NCBI GenBank assembly: GCA_027627225.1
Contig: CM051034.1
Coordinates: forward strand, 45,648,048 to 45,712,047
Direction: 5' to 3'
DNA length: 64,000 bases
Origin: Congeria kusceri
Taxonomy: Eukaryota > Mollusca > Bivalvia > Myida > Dreissenidae
Shown: piece by piece, positions 37,168-50,605 of the stretch
How the letters are laid out: every line of letters begins with the position of its first letter
Position numbering within the stretch: the first letter of the stretch is position 1
Notes under the pieces: model-generated
What the model was told of the DNA's origin: nothing
Database searches by the model: none
The model's input: only the letters and a program-made list of their open reading frames with translations
Position numbers and translations under genes: made by a program

Positions 37168-39191
37168 ATGACAGAAAAAACAAGAAAAACGGGCCAAATC
37201 TTTCTCAGATCGTGAGATCGATTGTATAACCGATTTCATGAAAGGACCTCACCGAGCAGGTAAATGCTTGTGGAAATGGGCCTCGCACCACCAAACAAAT
37301 CAAAGAAAAGTGGCGCAATATGGTAATTGCAATGTATTTTTATCTGTTCTATCCGTGAAACATGTTTTAATAAATCAATTATTGAAAATAATTTAGCAAA
37401 ACAGTTTTACATTTTTACCAATGCAAAAAAATCAATGCCAGACATAATATTTATTCAACATTTATGTAGATCTTGAAAACCTATTTTAAATTATAGATGA
37501 AAGGCGTCAAAGGGGACGTGTCGGTCCATAAAAACCACGCGGCAGCGACGGGGGGTGGTCCGCCACTTCCCGAGATGTCTCAAACATCTCAGGCAGTGGC
37601 GAGCCTGTTCTATAATTCCGCCTCCTTTCATGGAATTGTGGACGATGCGGACACATTAATTGGTACGTATCTAAATAATATACGACTACCCAAAACATAT
37701 TAAATAGTATGTATGCGAATTGCCATTTGCCATTCATGCGTAACATGCGATAATATGTTAATAAAAGGTATGACAGGAATGTTCAAATTTACAACACAAT
37801 CTTTTCTCTAACCTTTGTAAATGTTATCCATTTACACAATTTAATTTAATCATTGTAAGTTGTATAAATTAAATCGTTTATATCCGCACAGTGGAAGCAT
37901 AAACTCATTCATTGTCTTCTCTATCATGTTTTAGCGGCTGCTCTTCCATCCCCGGGGATCCTCGAGCTGCCCATGATGGACTTAATGACTATGGTCAGCT
38001 CGGAGCCCTTCGGCGTGGAAGGGCCTTTGAGAGAGAGTAAGTATCCATGAATCAAGCAATCCATACTAAAACTTCCGAAAAAAACACCAGCCAATCGTTT
38101 CGACATCCGTGGACCTTATGACGATTACTTTACACACGGATTATGCAAAGTCTAAATGGGCGAGTCCACTGTAGATCTAGTAAATTTTCAGGAATTATTT
38201 AAAAAAATCAATGCGAATGTTTACAGTACCGTAAATAAACGAGCGAAAATACTAATGTATTTTTAAAATCAAAATAAATAGATTGTACATTATTTGTTGA
38301 ACTATTTCATAATATCAAATTATGTGTGTTTGAATGCTAAGCGAATCCACCCGTTAAAATAATCAGCTAGTCCATTGAATGTCCTTGATTGCACTCTCGC
38401 TTCGAAAATACAAGAGGCCCTAAAAAGGGATAATTATTGATTTTTTTCTATTTCTGATGTGCACCTTTTCAGATTCATTGAGAGGCACAGCAAGGGAGAG
38501 CTCTACTTGTAAGTATTGGTGTCAGTCAAATGAAGTTATATTAAAAACAACTTAAGATTAATTACTAGACAAAATAATGTATGGTGATGTTGTTGATTAT
38601 AATAATGAAGATGATGTTTTATGGAAAATCATGCATTAATCATATGAGTTTTTGGGATGTTAATGGGAATAACATCAACTACAATAATTGTAATAATAAT
38701 ACGATACTGCTACTAATACTAATAATAATAGTAATAAATAATAATGAATATTAATAAAGGATATAATTAATATATATATAATAATTATAATATTATTATT
38801 TCTGCAACAATTTGCACATCAGCAAAAAAATGTCCAAGTGCAAGGACAGTACCTATTGGCAGTGAAATGAAAAGGTATTTATTTGTAAAAAAAACATCAA
38901 CAACATTGGCTCTACATAATTATGTCAGAAGGAGAGCTTAATTTTTGTGGTACATTTGTGTAACTTCTATAAAGTTGGCTTTAGTACACACATGTGTTGT
39001 ATATACATGTATACGTATTTCAATAATAGTGATAGAAGCACAGAATTGTTAAACATTGTTCTTTTAGGACTCTGAAAGATGCACAAATGGACGCCCTGGA
39101 GTGCCAGATAGAGACTGCGAAGACAGCCCCAGCCTGTCTTAATAAGTTTGCAAAAATAGCAGACCTGCTACTCGCCAAGATGGAGCAGTGA
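37168..39191 (+). pseudogene. Harbinger Myb/SANT-like protein, five exons, broken
   Basis: Exon 1 (37168-37322) has the start of a Myb/SANT-like domain, RAKSFSDREIDCITDFMK. It then jumps frame to LTEQVNACGNGPRTTKQIKE and KWRNM; about 30 central residues are missing. Exon 2 (37497-37662) reads MKGVKGDVSVHKN..TGGGPP..PEMSQTSQAV. Exon 3 (37935-38036) reads LPSPGILELPMMDLM. Exon 4 (38473-38508) reads ERHSKGELY. Exon 5 (39068-39191) reads TLKDAQMDALECQIETAK and stops after KMEQ. All introns have GT/AG ends. Joins 2-3 and 4-5 keep phase; the 3-4 join does not. In intact elements this partner helps bring the transposase to the DNA ends and into the nucleus. The frame break near the start, the domain deletion and the phase clash show it is no longer functional. 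Confidence 0.68.
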
Positions 39192-40313
39192 TTACGCTTA
39201 AGACTTTTTATATTGTTGTTTGAAGATGTTTATTACTGATATTATCAATATATTATTTCACTGATTGTGTCATGTGTAGCTTTTTGTATTACATACATTC
39301 TAAGCATCACCATGATTAAATTTGATAGCAATAATTAAAACTACTTGGTAATCCTAATCATGGTTTATTCCTGAGAGCATTACTGTCAAATTTATTACAA
39401 AATGATTAAAGGACTGATTAATGGTTAATACTTGCTCAAGAATTTAGTAATAAGGTGTGAGTTGTAGGCAATTTATATTGAAATTCTTTTCTGTTTGATT
39501 GATTTTCCTCATAGTCTTTATGGTTAAGTAGAACAAAATATTAATAATCAGAAGTAGATCCTTTTTTAATCATTTTTAAATGTTCATAGGTGATTTCAAT
39601 TTCATAATGTATAATTGTACATGTTCAGTATGGAAGAAATAATGAACAGCTTGACATTCTACTACATTTTTAATATGGTCTGACAGTGTATGACACATCA
39701 AATATATAATGATTTTTACAAAATTAATGAACAATTAATAATAATTGACATTCTTATAACTAATATAAAGACATATGGCTAGACAGACATACAGATTTAT
39801 TCATGTCAAAACACACAATTTTGCAGCACATAACATATTTGTTATTAACTTTGAAAACAATTTTATAACTAAGATTTAATTTATAAAACAATGTCATCTT
39901 TCAGTGACATAATTAATAAAAAACAACAACAAGTTTTTATGAACTATTTTTGTCATTATTTATTGTATTCTCTAGGGATAAACAATTGTGAAATCTGTTA
40001 TCAAAGATGTATGTGGCATTAAAATAAAAAACTAGTTATTTTTATAAACAATGAAAGCAAGGCATACTCAACTTTTATACTGCAAAATATTTAGATAACA
40101 GTGACTTAAGTAACCCAATTGATTGTTCTGCTACACTGATTTTACTTGTTAACATTTTCCAATAAAAAGTAATTCTAACTAGATCTTATGAAAATTTATT
40201 TGGGATGAAAAAAAGTAATTAAACAGTTCAGGATAGACAAAATGTGTATTTGAATATTTCAACGGAACAAATTTGAACAATTAATAAAAATGATACTGAA
40301 CGAGAATTGAACT

Positions 40314-43300
40314 TCATTGAGAATACTGTTGAACAATTCTGTTTCTCACACCACGTCCGTCCATTGGTCCGTCAAAGTTCATCGGTTCTGGTTGGTCGTC
40401 AAGGTCATCTTGGAGGTCCGGGTTCGGTTCTCCCCATAGCCGTCTCAGGTTATGAAGCACCGCACAGGCTATAACAATTCTAGTGACTTTAGCTGGCTTC
40501 ATTCAAACACTATAATTATATATGCACAATAAGTAACATGCTATTCATTGATAATTAAGTTTGTTAACATAATATGACTTTCATGTATACTATTTATAAT
40601 ACATGTAAAAAAATAAACATAAGTATAAATATACATTCATATGATGTAAATCATTCGATACAATTAAACATGTTATGCATTACATTGAGTTTTGATTACA
40701 ATGACAGTTATATGAGGCTGAGCATTTAACTTTGACATACACATACTTCATTTATAACAGCGAAATAGCATTTTAAATAAGAAGCATGCAATATTAATTA
40801 GACAATTTGATGCCTTACTATCAGCAGGAACATGCATTAAAATGAAAACATGTACATATTATTTAACTACACTACTGTTGATGCTGTCTGCATGCATTTC
40901 AACACTGTAGGGATTTATTTGCACATATTGATAAGGCGTAAACAAAAAAATGGTTTGTTTCATGTGACCCGAGCTACAATCCAAAAATGCCCCTAGAACA
41001 TTTTTTAGTGTTTTAGTTTGATAGAATCCACTTATAAACAATGTTTAAGGATATTACTGATATGTTTTGAATATTTATTCAGTTTAAGAAACTTGAAGTT
41101 GACCAATTACAGAATAAAATAAGAAATAACAAATTACATCCCGACATACCTAGCCTAAATTTTTTGGACATGTAACCTGAAACAAACCCTTTTTTATTTT
41201 ACACCTAAATTAAAGTCATAATATTGAAACTTCACTTATTACTGTCAATAGTGTGGCTTTCCATATTTAATGATGGAGTTTTGAAATAACTACATCATTA
41301 TTTTATAACAAAATTTATTTTTTACTGCATAATTTAATAAATTACCCAATGAAGTTTTCTACATTACGTAAAGATTTTGAAGTATTGTAATTATAAACAT
41401 GTACACAAAACAACTCATTCATATATCAATTACTATTTACATTAATAATAAGTCTATTCATCATTTGGGACAAGTACTTTGGGTGTTTTTATTATCTACA
41501 GAGAACATGCACATACTGTTTTAATTTACCTCAACATGTAATGCATGGAAGGTCCTCTTCCAAACACCAAAGCATCTTTCAATAATGTATCTGGTTGCAA
41601 TGTGGGACTGGTTGTACTTTTCTTCGGCCTCAATTCCTGTATAGAAGTGTGGTGTTCAATTACACATTATTTAAATAAAGACATTATGAATATTGTTTTT
41701 CTCATTATTTTTTTAACTTATTTTTTTTAAATTTATTTAATCTTGTTAGAATAAAATGTATTAAAGTTGTTGTTTACTGGTATAAAGGAATTCAGCTTAC
41801 TAGGATTCTGAATTGGTGTCATCAGGAATGGTCTTCAAGGATAGCCACTATCCCCTAACAGAAAGCCCGGGTATGAAAATTTATATTTTTTTTACATTTA
41901 TTTTTGATGAATTATTTATGATATTGGGCATTATTGAAGTAATGTAAAAATAGTATGCATTATATAAAGATTATTGACTAAATGGTCTGTTTTTGTGTGC
42001 TTATATTCATATGAAAATCTCCTGTTGATCCATGCATTTGCTTGCTTATTATCACCATGATGTTGGAAGTATACTATATGTACCTTGATGGTTGGCTTCC
42101 AAATATCTCCCAATGTTAGACATTCTGAAAACGTGGGCGTCATGGCAACTCCCAGGCCAGCAAGCGTTCACACTTGTAAATACCCTGAAAAAAATGCAAT
42201 CATTGTATCCATTATATTCACCATACAGTCTTATACTGTGTACATGTGGGTCTCAAGCAGCATTTTTTTTCAATTATTATTGAAAAGATACCAGTCAAAT
42301 TTATTTGATATCTCAAAAAGCAATACAAAAGTTATATAAATTGGAAATATGTTTTTGTTAACTAATTTAAATGCTTTGTATCAGTATAATTTTAATGGCA
42401 TATATAATCCACACAAACTATACAAACACTCTATCATTGACATTTTTCAATATATCATTACATATTAATATACATAAAACTTTAAAAATATTAGTGTCAC
42501 ATTATCTATTATATTTCGAATTTATCTATTCAGCTTCAGCTTGATACTGAAGAAGAACAATCTCATAATTGCATTAATTGCATATATCAGTTTGCAATAA
42601 TTATATGATTTGTTTACACACTTTACATTAAATTTCCCCTAAGGAACCTCATACTTCTGCAGAACGGATTACACGAATTGTATGTACATGTATATAAAGC
42701 GTCCACGGAAAAGTGTGTACTCATTTTTGTCAGTCTGGATTCGGAGTTTGATGGAAGCAGACGCAGTTTTAATGACGCGGAATTAATAAGTTTCATGAAA
42801 CATGGATTTGGTAATGAATAAAACGTGGACTATGTTAATTCAGTATAAATTGGCAATGCAGATACGAACATGCGATGATTTCGATATGTGATTTTTTTAA
42901 GACGGAAAAGTTGCATGTTTGTCAACATGTAATCTGCATTGCCTCAACTGCATATTTGGTCGGACATTAGTACATTTATAATACAGCATGTGGACTAACA
43001 ATATGATATTTTTGGATACGCTTTCGTGGAATAAAGCAAGGTACGTGTTATTTTATAATTTACCTACCATTACTATCACACGTCGCCTGCACGTTGATCG
43101 AGTGAAAATGCTTCCTATTTACAAATGCCACTTCGTCGGGCTGCCCGGGTGACAAGATGCGCACGTGGGTTCCGTCGATACACCCGATGACGGATGGAAA
43201 TCCCCGAACCCGGAAGAATTCGTTTGTCGCTCGTCGTCTGTCTTCGTCGCTTGTCGGAAACTTAATAAATCGGTCCTTCAGTCCGAAAATAGCGTCAACG

Positions 43301-43602
43301 ACCGCGGTCGCGACACGAGAAACGGTGGCAATGTTAACGCCGAAGGTGTGACCGATAACCTGCAGAACATTTCCTGTAGCCAAGAATCTCAGAGTTATTA
43401 GTACCTGTTGTCGCCTCGACAGTGATCGGTTTCGTCGTGTCTGGCGTCGTATAATGGGGTCTAAAAGGTCAACAAGTCTGTCTAAGTTCAGAGAAGAAAA
43501 CCTGTACCGTCGGCGCAGTTCGTCGGTAAGATCTGTGATTTGCAAGTCAAGTCGTCGAAATCGCCGCGGTTGTCCGTGTCTAAAGAAAAGAACGTCCATC
43601 AT
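40314..43602 (-). pseudogene. Harbinger (HARBI1-like) DDE transposase, five exons, broken
   Basis: Exon 1 (43064-43602, from ATG) has the helix-rich N-terminus (QQVLITLRFLATGNVLQVIG, GVNIATVSRVATAVVDAI) and the first catalytic Asp in VIGCIDGTHVRI. Exon 2 (42084-42184) reads VNACWPGSCHDAHVFRMSN. Exon 3 (41801 to about 41872) has LLGDSGYP with the second Asp, then an in-frame TGA at 41835-41837, then RPFLMTPIQNP. Exon 4 (41530-41636) has KYNQSHIATRYIIERCFG with the catalytic Glu. Exon 5 (40314-40509) has MKPAKVTRIVIACAVLHNL. Intron phases 1-2 and 3-4 agree. Three lesions are visible: the TGA; no AG acceptor at the expected start of exon 3; and a shift of about 2 nt just before MKPAK, which puts a TGA in frame. 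The family cuts and pastes DNA through a D-D-E triad; this copy cannot make a full enzyme. Confidence 0.85.
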
Positions 43603-43845
43603 GTTTGTCTGTCAGTCCGTACGGTAACCACCCCTTAACCAGCACTTGGAGCTGGGTTAAAACTGACCGCGGTAACGTCGTGGTTACTGTCAACGTCATT
43701 GTTTATACAACCCACCTCGGCGTGGTTATCACAGCAGTTACCGCGTTCGTACGGTTACTGCGTGTGTTTAAACGTTTATACAATTGGCTGCTGAAGTTTT
43801 ATTAATATACTTATAGGCATTAACAACAAAATATTTGACATTTTA

Positions 43846-44665
43846 CTTAAACAGTGACCTTTGCCTATGATACGCAAGCATGGGTCATGTACGCAACACA
43901 TTCAATTTGACTGTCATAAACTCAAGCAATTTTAAAATTATTCGATGCATTAAAACGTTATGGAGTGGAAACGAATTATAACTATTCAAACTTTGACTTT
44001 GAATTGTGATTTTACTTTTGACAGACAAGCATAGGTCACATACATGACAAATCCTATGGTCATGGGGAACACTAATCTGGAGAAATATTAAAACCTAGGC
44101 ATTACAAAGTTATGGAGCGGAAATGAAAAACAACTATTTGACAGTTGACATTGAATTGTGACCTTCACCTATGACAGTCAAGCCTGAGACACGCATGCGA
44201 CTCATCGTCTGGTCATGAGGAATCATAAACCGGATGTTACGTTTTATCCTTTTAGATATTAAGAAATAATTGAGATGAAAAAACATATAGGATTTGACAT
44301 TGACCTTGAAGTTTAACCTTCACCTTTTGACAGAAAAGCATGGATAAAAAACGCAACATTTTGTCTTGTCATTGGGAATAATAATCTGAGGTTGTATTAA
44401 AATCCATCTAGGCAATATGAAGTTATGGAGTAAAAAACAAAAAAAACAAGTATTTCAACATTGACATTGAATTGTGACATCGAATTCTGACTGACAAATA
44501 TAGGTCATGTTTGCGATGCATATACTGGTCATGGGGAATATTAATTTGAAGTTATATTAAAATCCTTCCAGGCATTCGGCAGATTAGGAGTGAAAACGAA
44601 ATATGGACGGACTGACAGACTGTCGGACGTACAGCCGGACGGACCAACAGGCGCGATTCCTATAT
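43846..44665 (+). mobile_element. Tandem-core non-autonomous element, ~155-bp units
   Basis: Five units start near 43854, 44007, 44158, 44313 and 44473. They share GTGACCTTCACCTATGACAG, AAGCATGGGTCA, GGTCATGGGGAA and AAAGTTATGGAG-like blocks. The array ends in a GACGGACTGACAGACTGTCG and GCCGGACGGACC tail (about 44603-44650), as in many molluscan tandem-core elements. The 5' end is unclear. Confidence 0.6.
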
Positions 44666-45649
44666 TGATCCCACTTTTTTTCCAAAATTGTAATTATTAC
44701 ACTGTGTAATTGCCTTAAATAGTGTGTATACACTGTTTGCGATCTAGTGTGAACATTACATATAATGTTAATTGGCCTGATGAAAAGGATATTTTTTTGT
44801 AACAGTCATTGTACTAGGTGGCTGGTCACCTGAAAGTATAATCTCTGAGAAATAACATTACTTCATATTGCCTATTGTCGATAATTAAAAAAAAAAATTC
44901 AGTCACAATTTTTTTAACAATACATATTTACTTCATTTTAAATGGTCAAAAGAAACTGAACCAAACAGTTTAATACAATGACAACATTAGTACTTCATGT
45001 GCATGAAACATCAGTTCAGCTTTTAAATACTTCTAGAAGTTGAAACTTAATGTTTTAATTTACTCAGATAATGTGATATATGTTTGAACAATTAACGTTT
45101 CTTGTTTTAATTGAAGGTATTCAATTCTTGTATAATAAATGTTTGTTTGTTTAACATGTGTTTATTGTATTTTATTTTAGTTAGATGGCTGACCGTTCCA
45201 ACATGTTTGTGTATTTTATAGTAATATATTTTGATACTGTCAGCTGTTTTCGTTTTTCAGTGAATAATTAAATTTCTTTCACCATCAACCAGCTAATAAA
45301 ATCAAGTTATACATCGACACGTATTTCTTTCTACGTTCAAATCTGACTCGATGGTTGTGAAAAACAATAATACTTGAAAACAATACAATTACTATGCATG
45401 CCACACATGCATATGGTGTGGTTGAAACAGCTAAACGCGATGTCCTGTAAGACACCACATTTTACAGAATGTATGAGATGTAATCAGTTTGCTCCAAATC
45501 TGTACCACAATCAAATAATAATGACAACTTTGACACTTCATGTTGACCTTATACTGACGAGTCTGTTTTACCCTTTGTTTAATGTTATTCTAAATCACTG
45601 TGTAAAAATGAATCGGTAACCTTTACGTTAAAATAGCCCAAAATGGACA
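44666..45649. other. AT-rich non-coding stretch
   Basis: No supported feature; the open frame at 45374-45619 has no recognisable motif. Confidence 0.4.
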
Positions 45650-46415
45650 CTCTCCGTTATAAATCATTTCTGAAAACTACTCACTTGCTTGTCGATCTAA
45701 GCTTACTGTCGCAAAAAAAAATCTGAGATAATTTGGTTTCACGGAACATTGTGGACATAGTACAGCTATTTCAAAAAGGAATTCACACTATTAAATGATA
45801 TGTTTGCTAGCAAAAGTAAGATTTGTTGTTTACTTTGGATGCCGTTTGCCATTTTCCGCGATAGTTTCAATCGTTATTTCCTTTGTTTCATTAAACATTA
45901 CATTTCTGAAGTTTCGCTCAACTTAAAATAATTCCCCGATGTGTGTTAATTGGTTATCTTTAACTTATATGCTAACAACTGGTGAAAATATAATTTTGGG
46001 CTGCGGTCAGAATTGGGAGAGCCTGTAACCTCTCCGTTTTGGGGTCTGTTATTTATTCATTTTATGCTGAATTCATGTATTATAGACATTTTTTATCATT
46101 TTAGGGGATTGTTCTTCAAAAAATATGGACCGACAATACACTCAACAGGCATTGGTATAACACAGTACACATTTAGGTACTTATTTCAGATGTTAACTGA
46201 CTGAAATAGCTTCTTTCATTTAAGTTTATTTTTGCGTGTGTTAAAAAGTCGACCATACCGTTACATTCCTGAAACATGCTAATGTTCCGTGTATGATCTG
46301 TTTTCCGTCAATTTAACACATAATTGCCATATACGAATGTTTTGTATACTTGCATACGCCAAAATCGTCTTGATTTACCTGAGAGGGTGAATTTTGGGTT
46401 ATTTATAACGGAGAG
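45650..46415. repeat. 15-bp perfect inverted repeat enclosing ~740 bp
   Basis: CTCTCCGTTATAAAT at 45650-45664 reappears as its reverse complement at 46401-46415; a partial third copy (CCTCTCCGTTTTGGG) sits near 46028. The enclosed stretch has no coding motif. It may be an old terminal-inverted-repeat element. Confidence 0.4.
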
Positions 46416-46419
46416 ATTG

Positions 46420-46650
46420 TTATGTGTGTTTGTTTGTTTGGATTTTTCGCCGTATTCAACAGTATTTCAGTTATATAACGGCGGTCAGTTAACATACACA
46501 CACGTTTCCTGGGTAAGCTGGTTTACCAGTTCTAAGTGCACATACTTATGCCAGTAATTGACAACTGCCCTACTTGAATCAGAGGTAGGGGGAGAATTGC
46601 CGTAGAAATACGGAGAGATTAACGATTCCTTTTAACACCGTGCAAATGTA
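46420..46650 (+). repeat. Bivalve interspersed repeat (SINE-like)
   Basis: The stretch with CAGTATTTCAGTTATATAAC, GGCGGTCAGTTAACATA, TTTCCTGGGTAAGCTGG, CCAGTAATTGACAACTGCC and GAATCAGAGGTAGGGG resembles a repeat I recall from many bivalve transcripts. The family name is not certain. Open frames here are incidental. Confidence 0.4.
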
Positions 46651-47279
46651 ATACTAACTTAATATACCTCCTTTCAGCGCAAAATGTGTATCAATATCTA
46701 TTTACTAGCATTATAACTATTGTTCATGCTAAATAAACTTACATACTGTATGTAGACTGCCAATACGTGACCTTTATCTTCACTGAACAAAGGTACTGGC
46801 AAAACATTACCTTAGTATATGTATGTACTTTTTCTTCATGAATGATGTTCAGTTAAATATGGTACTTAACAATGTATTATAATCTCTTATAACTATATAC
46901 ACATGTAAATGCATGTCCTTAAATGATTACAATGTTTAAATTTTATTCATAATAATCTAATGAATATTCAAGTTAGTACTTAATAACAATTCACTAAATT
47001 ATTTCTTATGGTTTGCACTTAAACCAAAATAATACGTTTATGAAAAATTTTATTATAATATAAGTATCATACATCAAAGGAGTTGCTTCAGATATAACAC
47101 GACTGACATCAACGTCAAGATAGATCTGGGTCTGTTTTTACAACGCAACTTAAGGAACTTCTATAACATTTACTGACTTGGAACATTTACTTTAGTGTAT
47201 AATTGTATTGCACTGCTTTTGTTTAGTCAATCAACTCATTTCGTATTGTTTCTATAATTCCGAAGATATTTGATCTGAT
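46651..47279. other. AT-rich non-coding stretch
   Basis: Nothing recognisable. Confidence 0.4.
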
Positions 47280-47830
47280 TGTCATATTAAACATCATTTA
47301 GTGCAGCAACATTTCTGTATTATATCATACAGTAAGGAATATATGTATCAGATTTAATGATAAGTTTCGTGAACTTACCACTAAAATATGCGAATTAGCT
47401 TAACGTATTCTCATTACTGTTGCATCAATCCCAGTAATTTCGAAAGGGTAACGGAATGTATTTAATAATTCCTGAGCGGCGGAGGACTTGTAATAATATT
47501 AAGAGTGGGAAGCTAACATTAAAAAAAAACAAGGGAAAAACAACGCATTTACATATTAATTACATTTTTTTAACACATGTGTAGTCTGATTTTCATTGAC
47601 ATATATTATTTAGTGCACCATCGTTTTTTGTATATAATAATAAACTTGATGAATAATCCAGAATTAAAAACCCGTTTGTAAATCTACTACTTATCATCTG
47701 TAATTACGCATAACATATTCTTATTATTGTCGTATATATCACATAAATTCAAATGGGTAGCGGAATGTATTGAATGATTCCCGAGCGGCGGAGGACTTGT
47801 AATAATATTAAGGGTTGGAAGCTAACATTT
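47280..47830 (+). repeat. 309-bp tandem duplication, diverged
   Basis: GAGCGGCGGAGGACTTGTAA starts at 47474 and again at 47783. The flanking blocks TTTAGTGCA.CA, CGGAATGTATT and GGAAGCTAACATT keep the same spacing. Confidence 0.75.
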
Positions 47831-49724
47831 AAATAAAGTACATAAACACAAGTATTTCAATAGGTTAATGTGTTTATTTAGCTATAAGAAAATTCTAAAA
47901 TTATTAACATGTATCAAATACTATTATTATATCAAAGTTATGAATGGTAATATATTATCGTATTAAATCACACCACTATGCACAATTTGGTGTGTGGTCC
48001 CTTTGAACGCAAAGACGGACCACGAGTTTAAAAACCCGCTCTCTACATATAAAACGACGCCATAAAGTAATGGCTTGCTCAATTATCATAAACCAGAATG
48101 TGCTTTATAAACACCAGAATTTAAACCGTTAATTGAAAGGTGTTATAAGTATAATACATGTAAGAATACGAAGCTATATATAACTGCCATGTATTTATGT
48201 TCAATTCACAGTACGATTGCGAAAGCCCACAGACATTTACTCGTTAAAGGATGTTGAAAAAATCCCTGTCTCTAAAGTCTTAAAATAATCTAAACTAGTA
48301 ATTTAATAAAAATATCGTTATCACAATAGGCAAATAACACGAATATAATTCATTATAAGTAAATTATTTTGTTTGGTTAATTAGTGTTTCAGACGTTCAG
48401 ACAATATGCTTATCTTTTACAACTGAAGCTTTGATAATGTTAAGCCATATTTCTGTCAGTGATTGACATAAAAAAAAGCCTGTGCACGAATAATTTATTA
48501 TATACCATTTGCAGCATTAATGAAGGCTCTCCTGAAGACAAGCCACGGAATCATATGCAGACGCCTATACATCTTTATCAATTCCAACTATAGTTGATAG
48601 TGAGAAATACCCGAAACCAGAATGTACATTAACCATAAGATCCTATATCAAGGGCCAATAACTGCAAGACAATCATTGACGCGTAACGTCCTGAAAGTAT
48701 GCGCATCATAGTTAGGTACTGGAGCTTCCTATCAAGTTTATTGATTATCTGCAAGTGGTTGCAAATACAGAGAGATATTATCGCCCATTAAGATAGATTT
48801 ATTACGTCTCTGCAATTTTTTTTACATAAAAGTGTTTCTTTCTATTGGTCTTGAAATTGATATGGATAATGTCACATTATATTGTTTATGAATCATGTCT
48901 GAATAAACAAAAAATGTACATGCCAAATTTCCAAGACAAAATATAAAAAGTAGCATACATTGTATTGTTGATTATTTTTTATATATAACATTTTGTACAC
49001 TGACTTTATAAATACAGAGTTAAACAGATTTAAGGAAACCAATAACTATACATATAACATTTAAATTGAAACAGATACCTTGAACAGTTAAGAACAAAAC
49101 GGACCTTTAACACTGAACCTTCAATAAAATATGCAATAATGTGTAGAAGAATTGATATATATTACGAACATGCATTGAACTTCCTTTTCAAGTTTTATGT
49201 ATGAATGCAACATAAGTTGTGTCCAATTGTGTTAAAGTGAGCCCATTCTACTATGTTTATCAATTGCCGTAGATATTTATTTAATTATGTTTAACCGCTA
49301 ATCAAATTTCAATCATTCGAACAGATAGAAATAGCTCCTATAAAATACTTTCATTGAAAACATATTTTAATAACAAAAATGGAAAATTGATCGGTTTTAA
49401 AATAAACTTGATTATTTTTCTTATGAAAATGTTTCTTATATACGTTCATCATTAATCATTATGTTAAACGCATAGCATTATTAACAATTATTATGTTAAA
49501 TGCATTGCACAATACAAATATTGCACAATATTGTAACGTGTTTGTCTTGAACAAATATGTTTGACATAGTACCATCGAGAATGATTGTTACCTTTAGCCT
49601 TTTTATAGTTCATCTATGACATACAACATATTAGCCAATACAAATCCTTGATGCGTATATGTCTGTTATATAAATGTGTATGACATATTTAATATTGACG
49701 CATGATTATGACAGTAACAATCCG
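47831..49724. other. AT-rich non-coding stretch
   Basis: The only structure seen is a short hairpin near 47995-48025, GTGGTCC-CTTTG-AACG-CAAAG-GGACCAC with a 2-nt bulge. No exon was recognised. Confidence 0.4.
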
Positions 49725-49880
49725 CTGTCAGGCTAGCCCGGTGGTTGGTAAACTCGCTACTCATCTTTGCTGCCCTGGTTCGCTCACCACTCGACGCATG
49801 TGAGTTTGTTAGGTGGTCGCCATACCAGACAGGTAGGGTTCCCTCCGGGTACTCTGGCTTCCCCACATAGCACAAGAGCA
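49725..49880 (+). mobile_element. tRNA-derived SINE
   Basis: CAGGCTAGCCCGGTGGTTGG is an A-box-like start and TGGTTCGCTCACC, about 45 bp later, a B-box-like element of an internal RNA polymerase III promoter. TAGGGTTCCCTCCGGGTACT and CTGGCTTCCCCACA follow, a core I recall from several marine-invertebrate SINE families. The 3' end is unclear; related GC-rich sequence continues to about 50045 (CCCGGGTTCTCACG). The open frame on the other strand is incidental. Confidence 0.55.
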
Positions 49881-50605
49881 CAAACCACACCAACATTAAA
49901 CATGTATTAGTAAAAATATATAGGTGAAAAATGCAACTATGATTCAGAATTCGTCCCAACTTTTGGATGAGTCTAAAAGTCAATTAGGCAGGTGTGCTGG
50001 ACACATCCCGGGTTCTCACGTAAGGCAGCTTCGGCGCGCAAGAACAACGTAAACTTCGAAATACTCACACATGACAGTAACATTAATGTTACAGTCTTAA
50101 AGTTGCAGCTAAGCTTGTAGAATTCGACCTTAGCAATAATTCATTAAGTATCAATAAGTTAGAGAGTTAAGGAGAAAAAATGGTTCATAGAAACTACATG
50201 ACTGAACTAGTATGCATGTTCTGCAATTGTTAACATATATATATCACACATATATATATAATATACTAAAGGAGAGATCAATATCATGGTGATATTGATT
50301 CACGTTTATTGTGTTACGAAACTGATGTTAATTGTTTAACTACATAAACAAAAATTGAGCTTTTTAGAATCCGTTGAAAATTGAATGAGCGAAAGTAAAT
50401 CGAAATCCACTGACCTAAATCCTTACAAGTTTGTGGTTAAATCTTTGAATATATAGGGGTAACATATTGGTTTAATAATCTTATCTATTACCACCTTAAA
50501 TAATTGAGTAACATATAACAAAGACGAATAATAAGAAATGTGAAAATTCCACGAAATCCAATTGTTTCCAATGCACTAAAGTCAGCATAAAAATATTTAG
50601 TTCTG
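49881..50605. other. Non-coding stretch between SINE and array
   Basis: Contains a GC-rich patch to about 50045 that may be SINE tail, then AT-rich sequence with TATATATA runs near 50235-50265. Confidence 0.4.

Larger units (their letters stand above)
36969..43757. mobile_element. PIF/Harbinger DNA transposon, two genes, decayed
   Basis: It is about 6.8 kb and holds the two genes typical of the superfamily: a Myb/SANT-like protein (plus, 37.2-39.2 kb) and a DDE transposase (minus, 40.3-43.6 kb), converging. The proposed ends are an imperfect inverted repeat. TAACGGTGG..TTTAACTGCTGTTAT at 36969-36997 is answered on the minus strand by TAACCGTACG..AACTGCTGTGAT, ending at 43757. Both ends are dense in GGTTA/TAACC motifs (about 36976-37105 and 43619-43757), which may be protein-binding sites. 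The exact termini and the 3-bp target duplication expected for the superfamily are not certain. Confidence 0.75.

Noticed and set aside
43157..43401. Plus-strand frames opposite the Harbinger transposase exon 1
   Set aside because: Antisense shadows of the GC-rich transposase exon.
47995..48025. Strong short hairpin as a structured RNA
   Set aside because: A single 12-bp stem with a bulge is common by chance in 64 kb, and no flanking RNA-gene features were seen.
49725..49800. Possible tRNA gene
   Set aside because: A- and B-box-like sequences are present, but no acceptor stem or cloverleaf can be drawn; it fits a tRNA-derived SINE.
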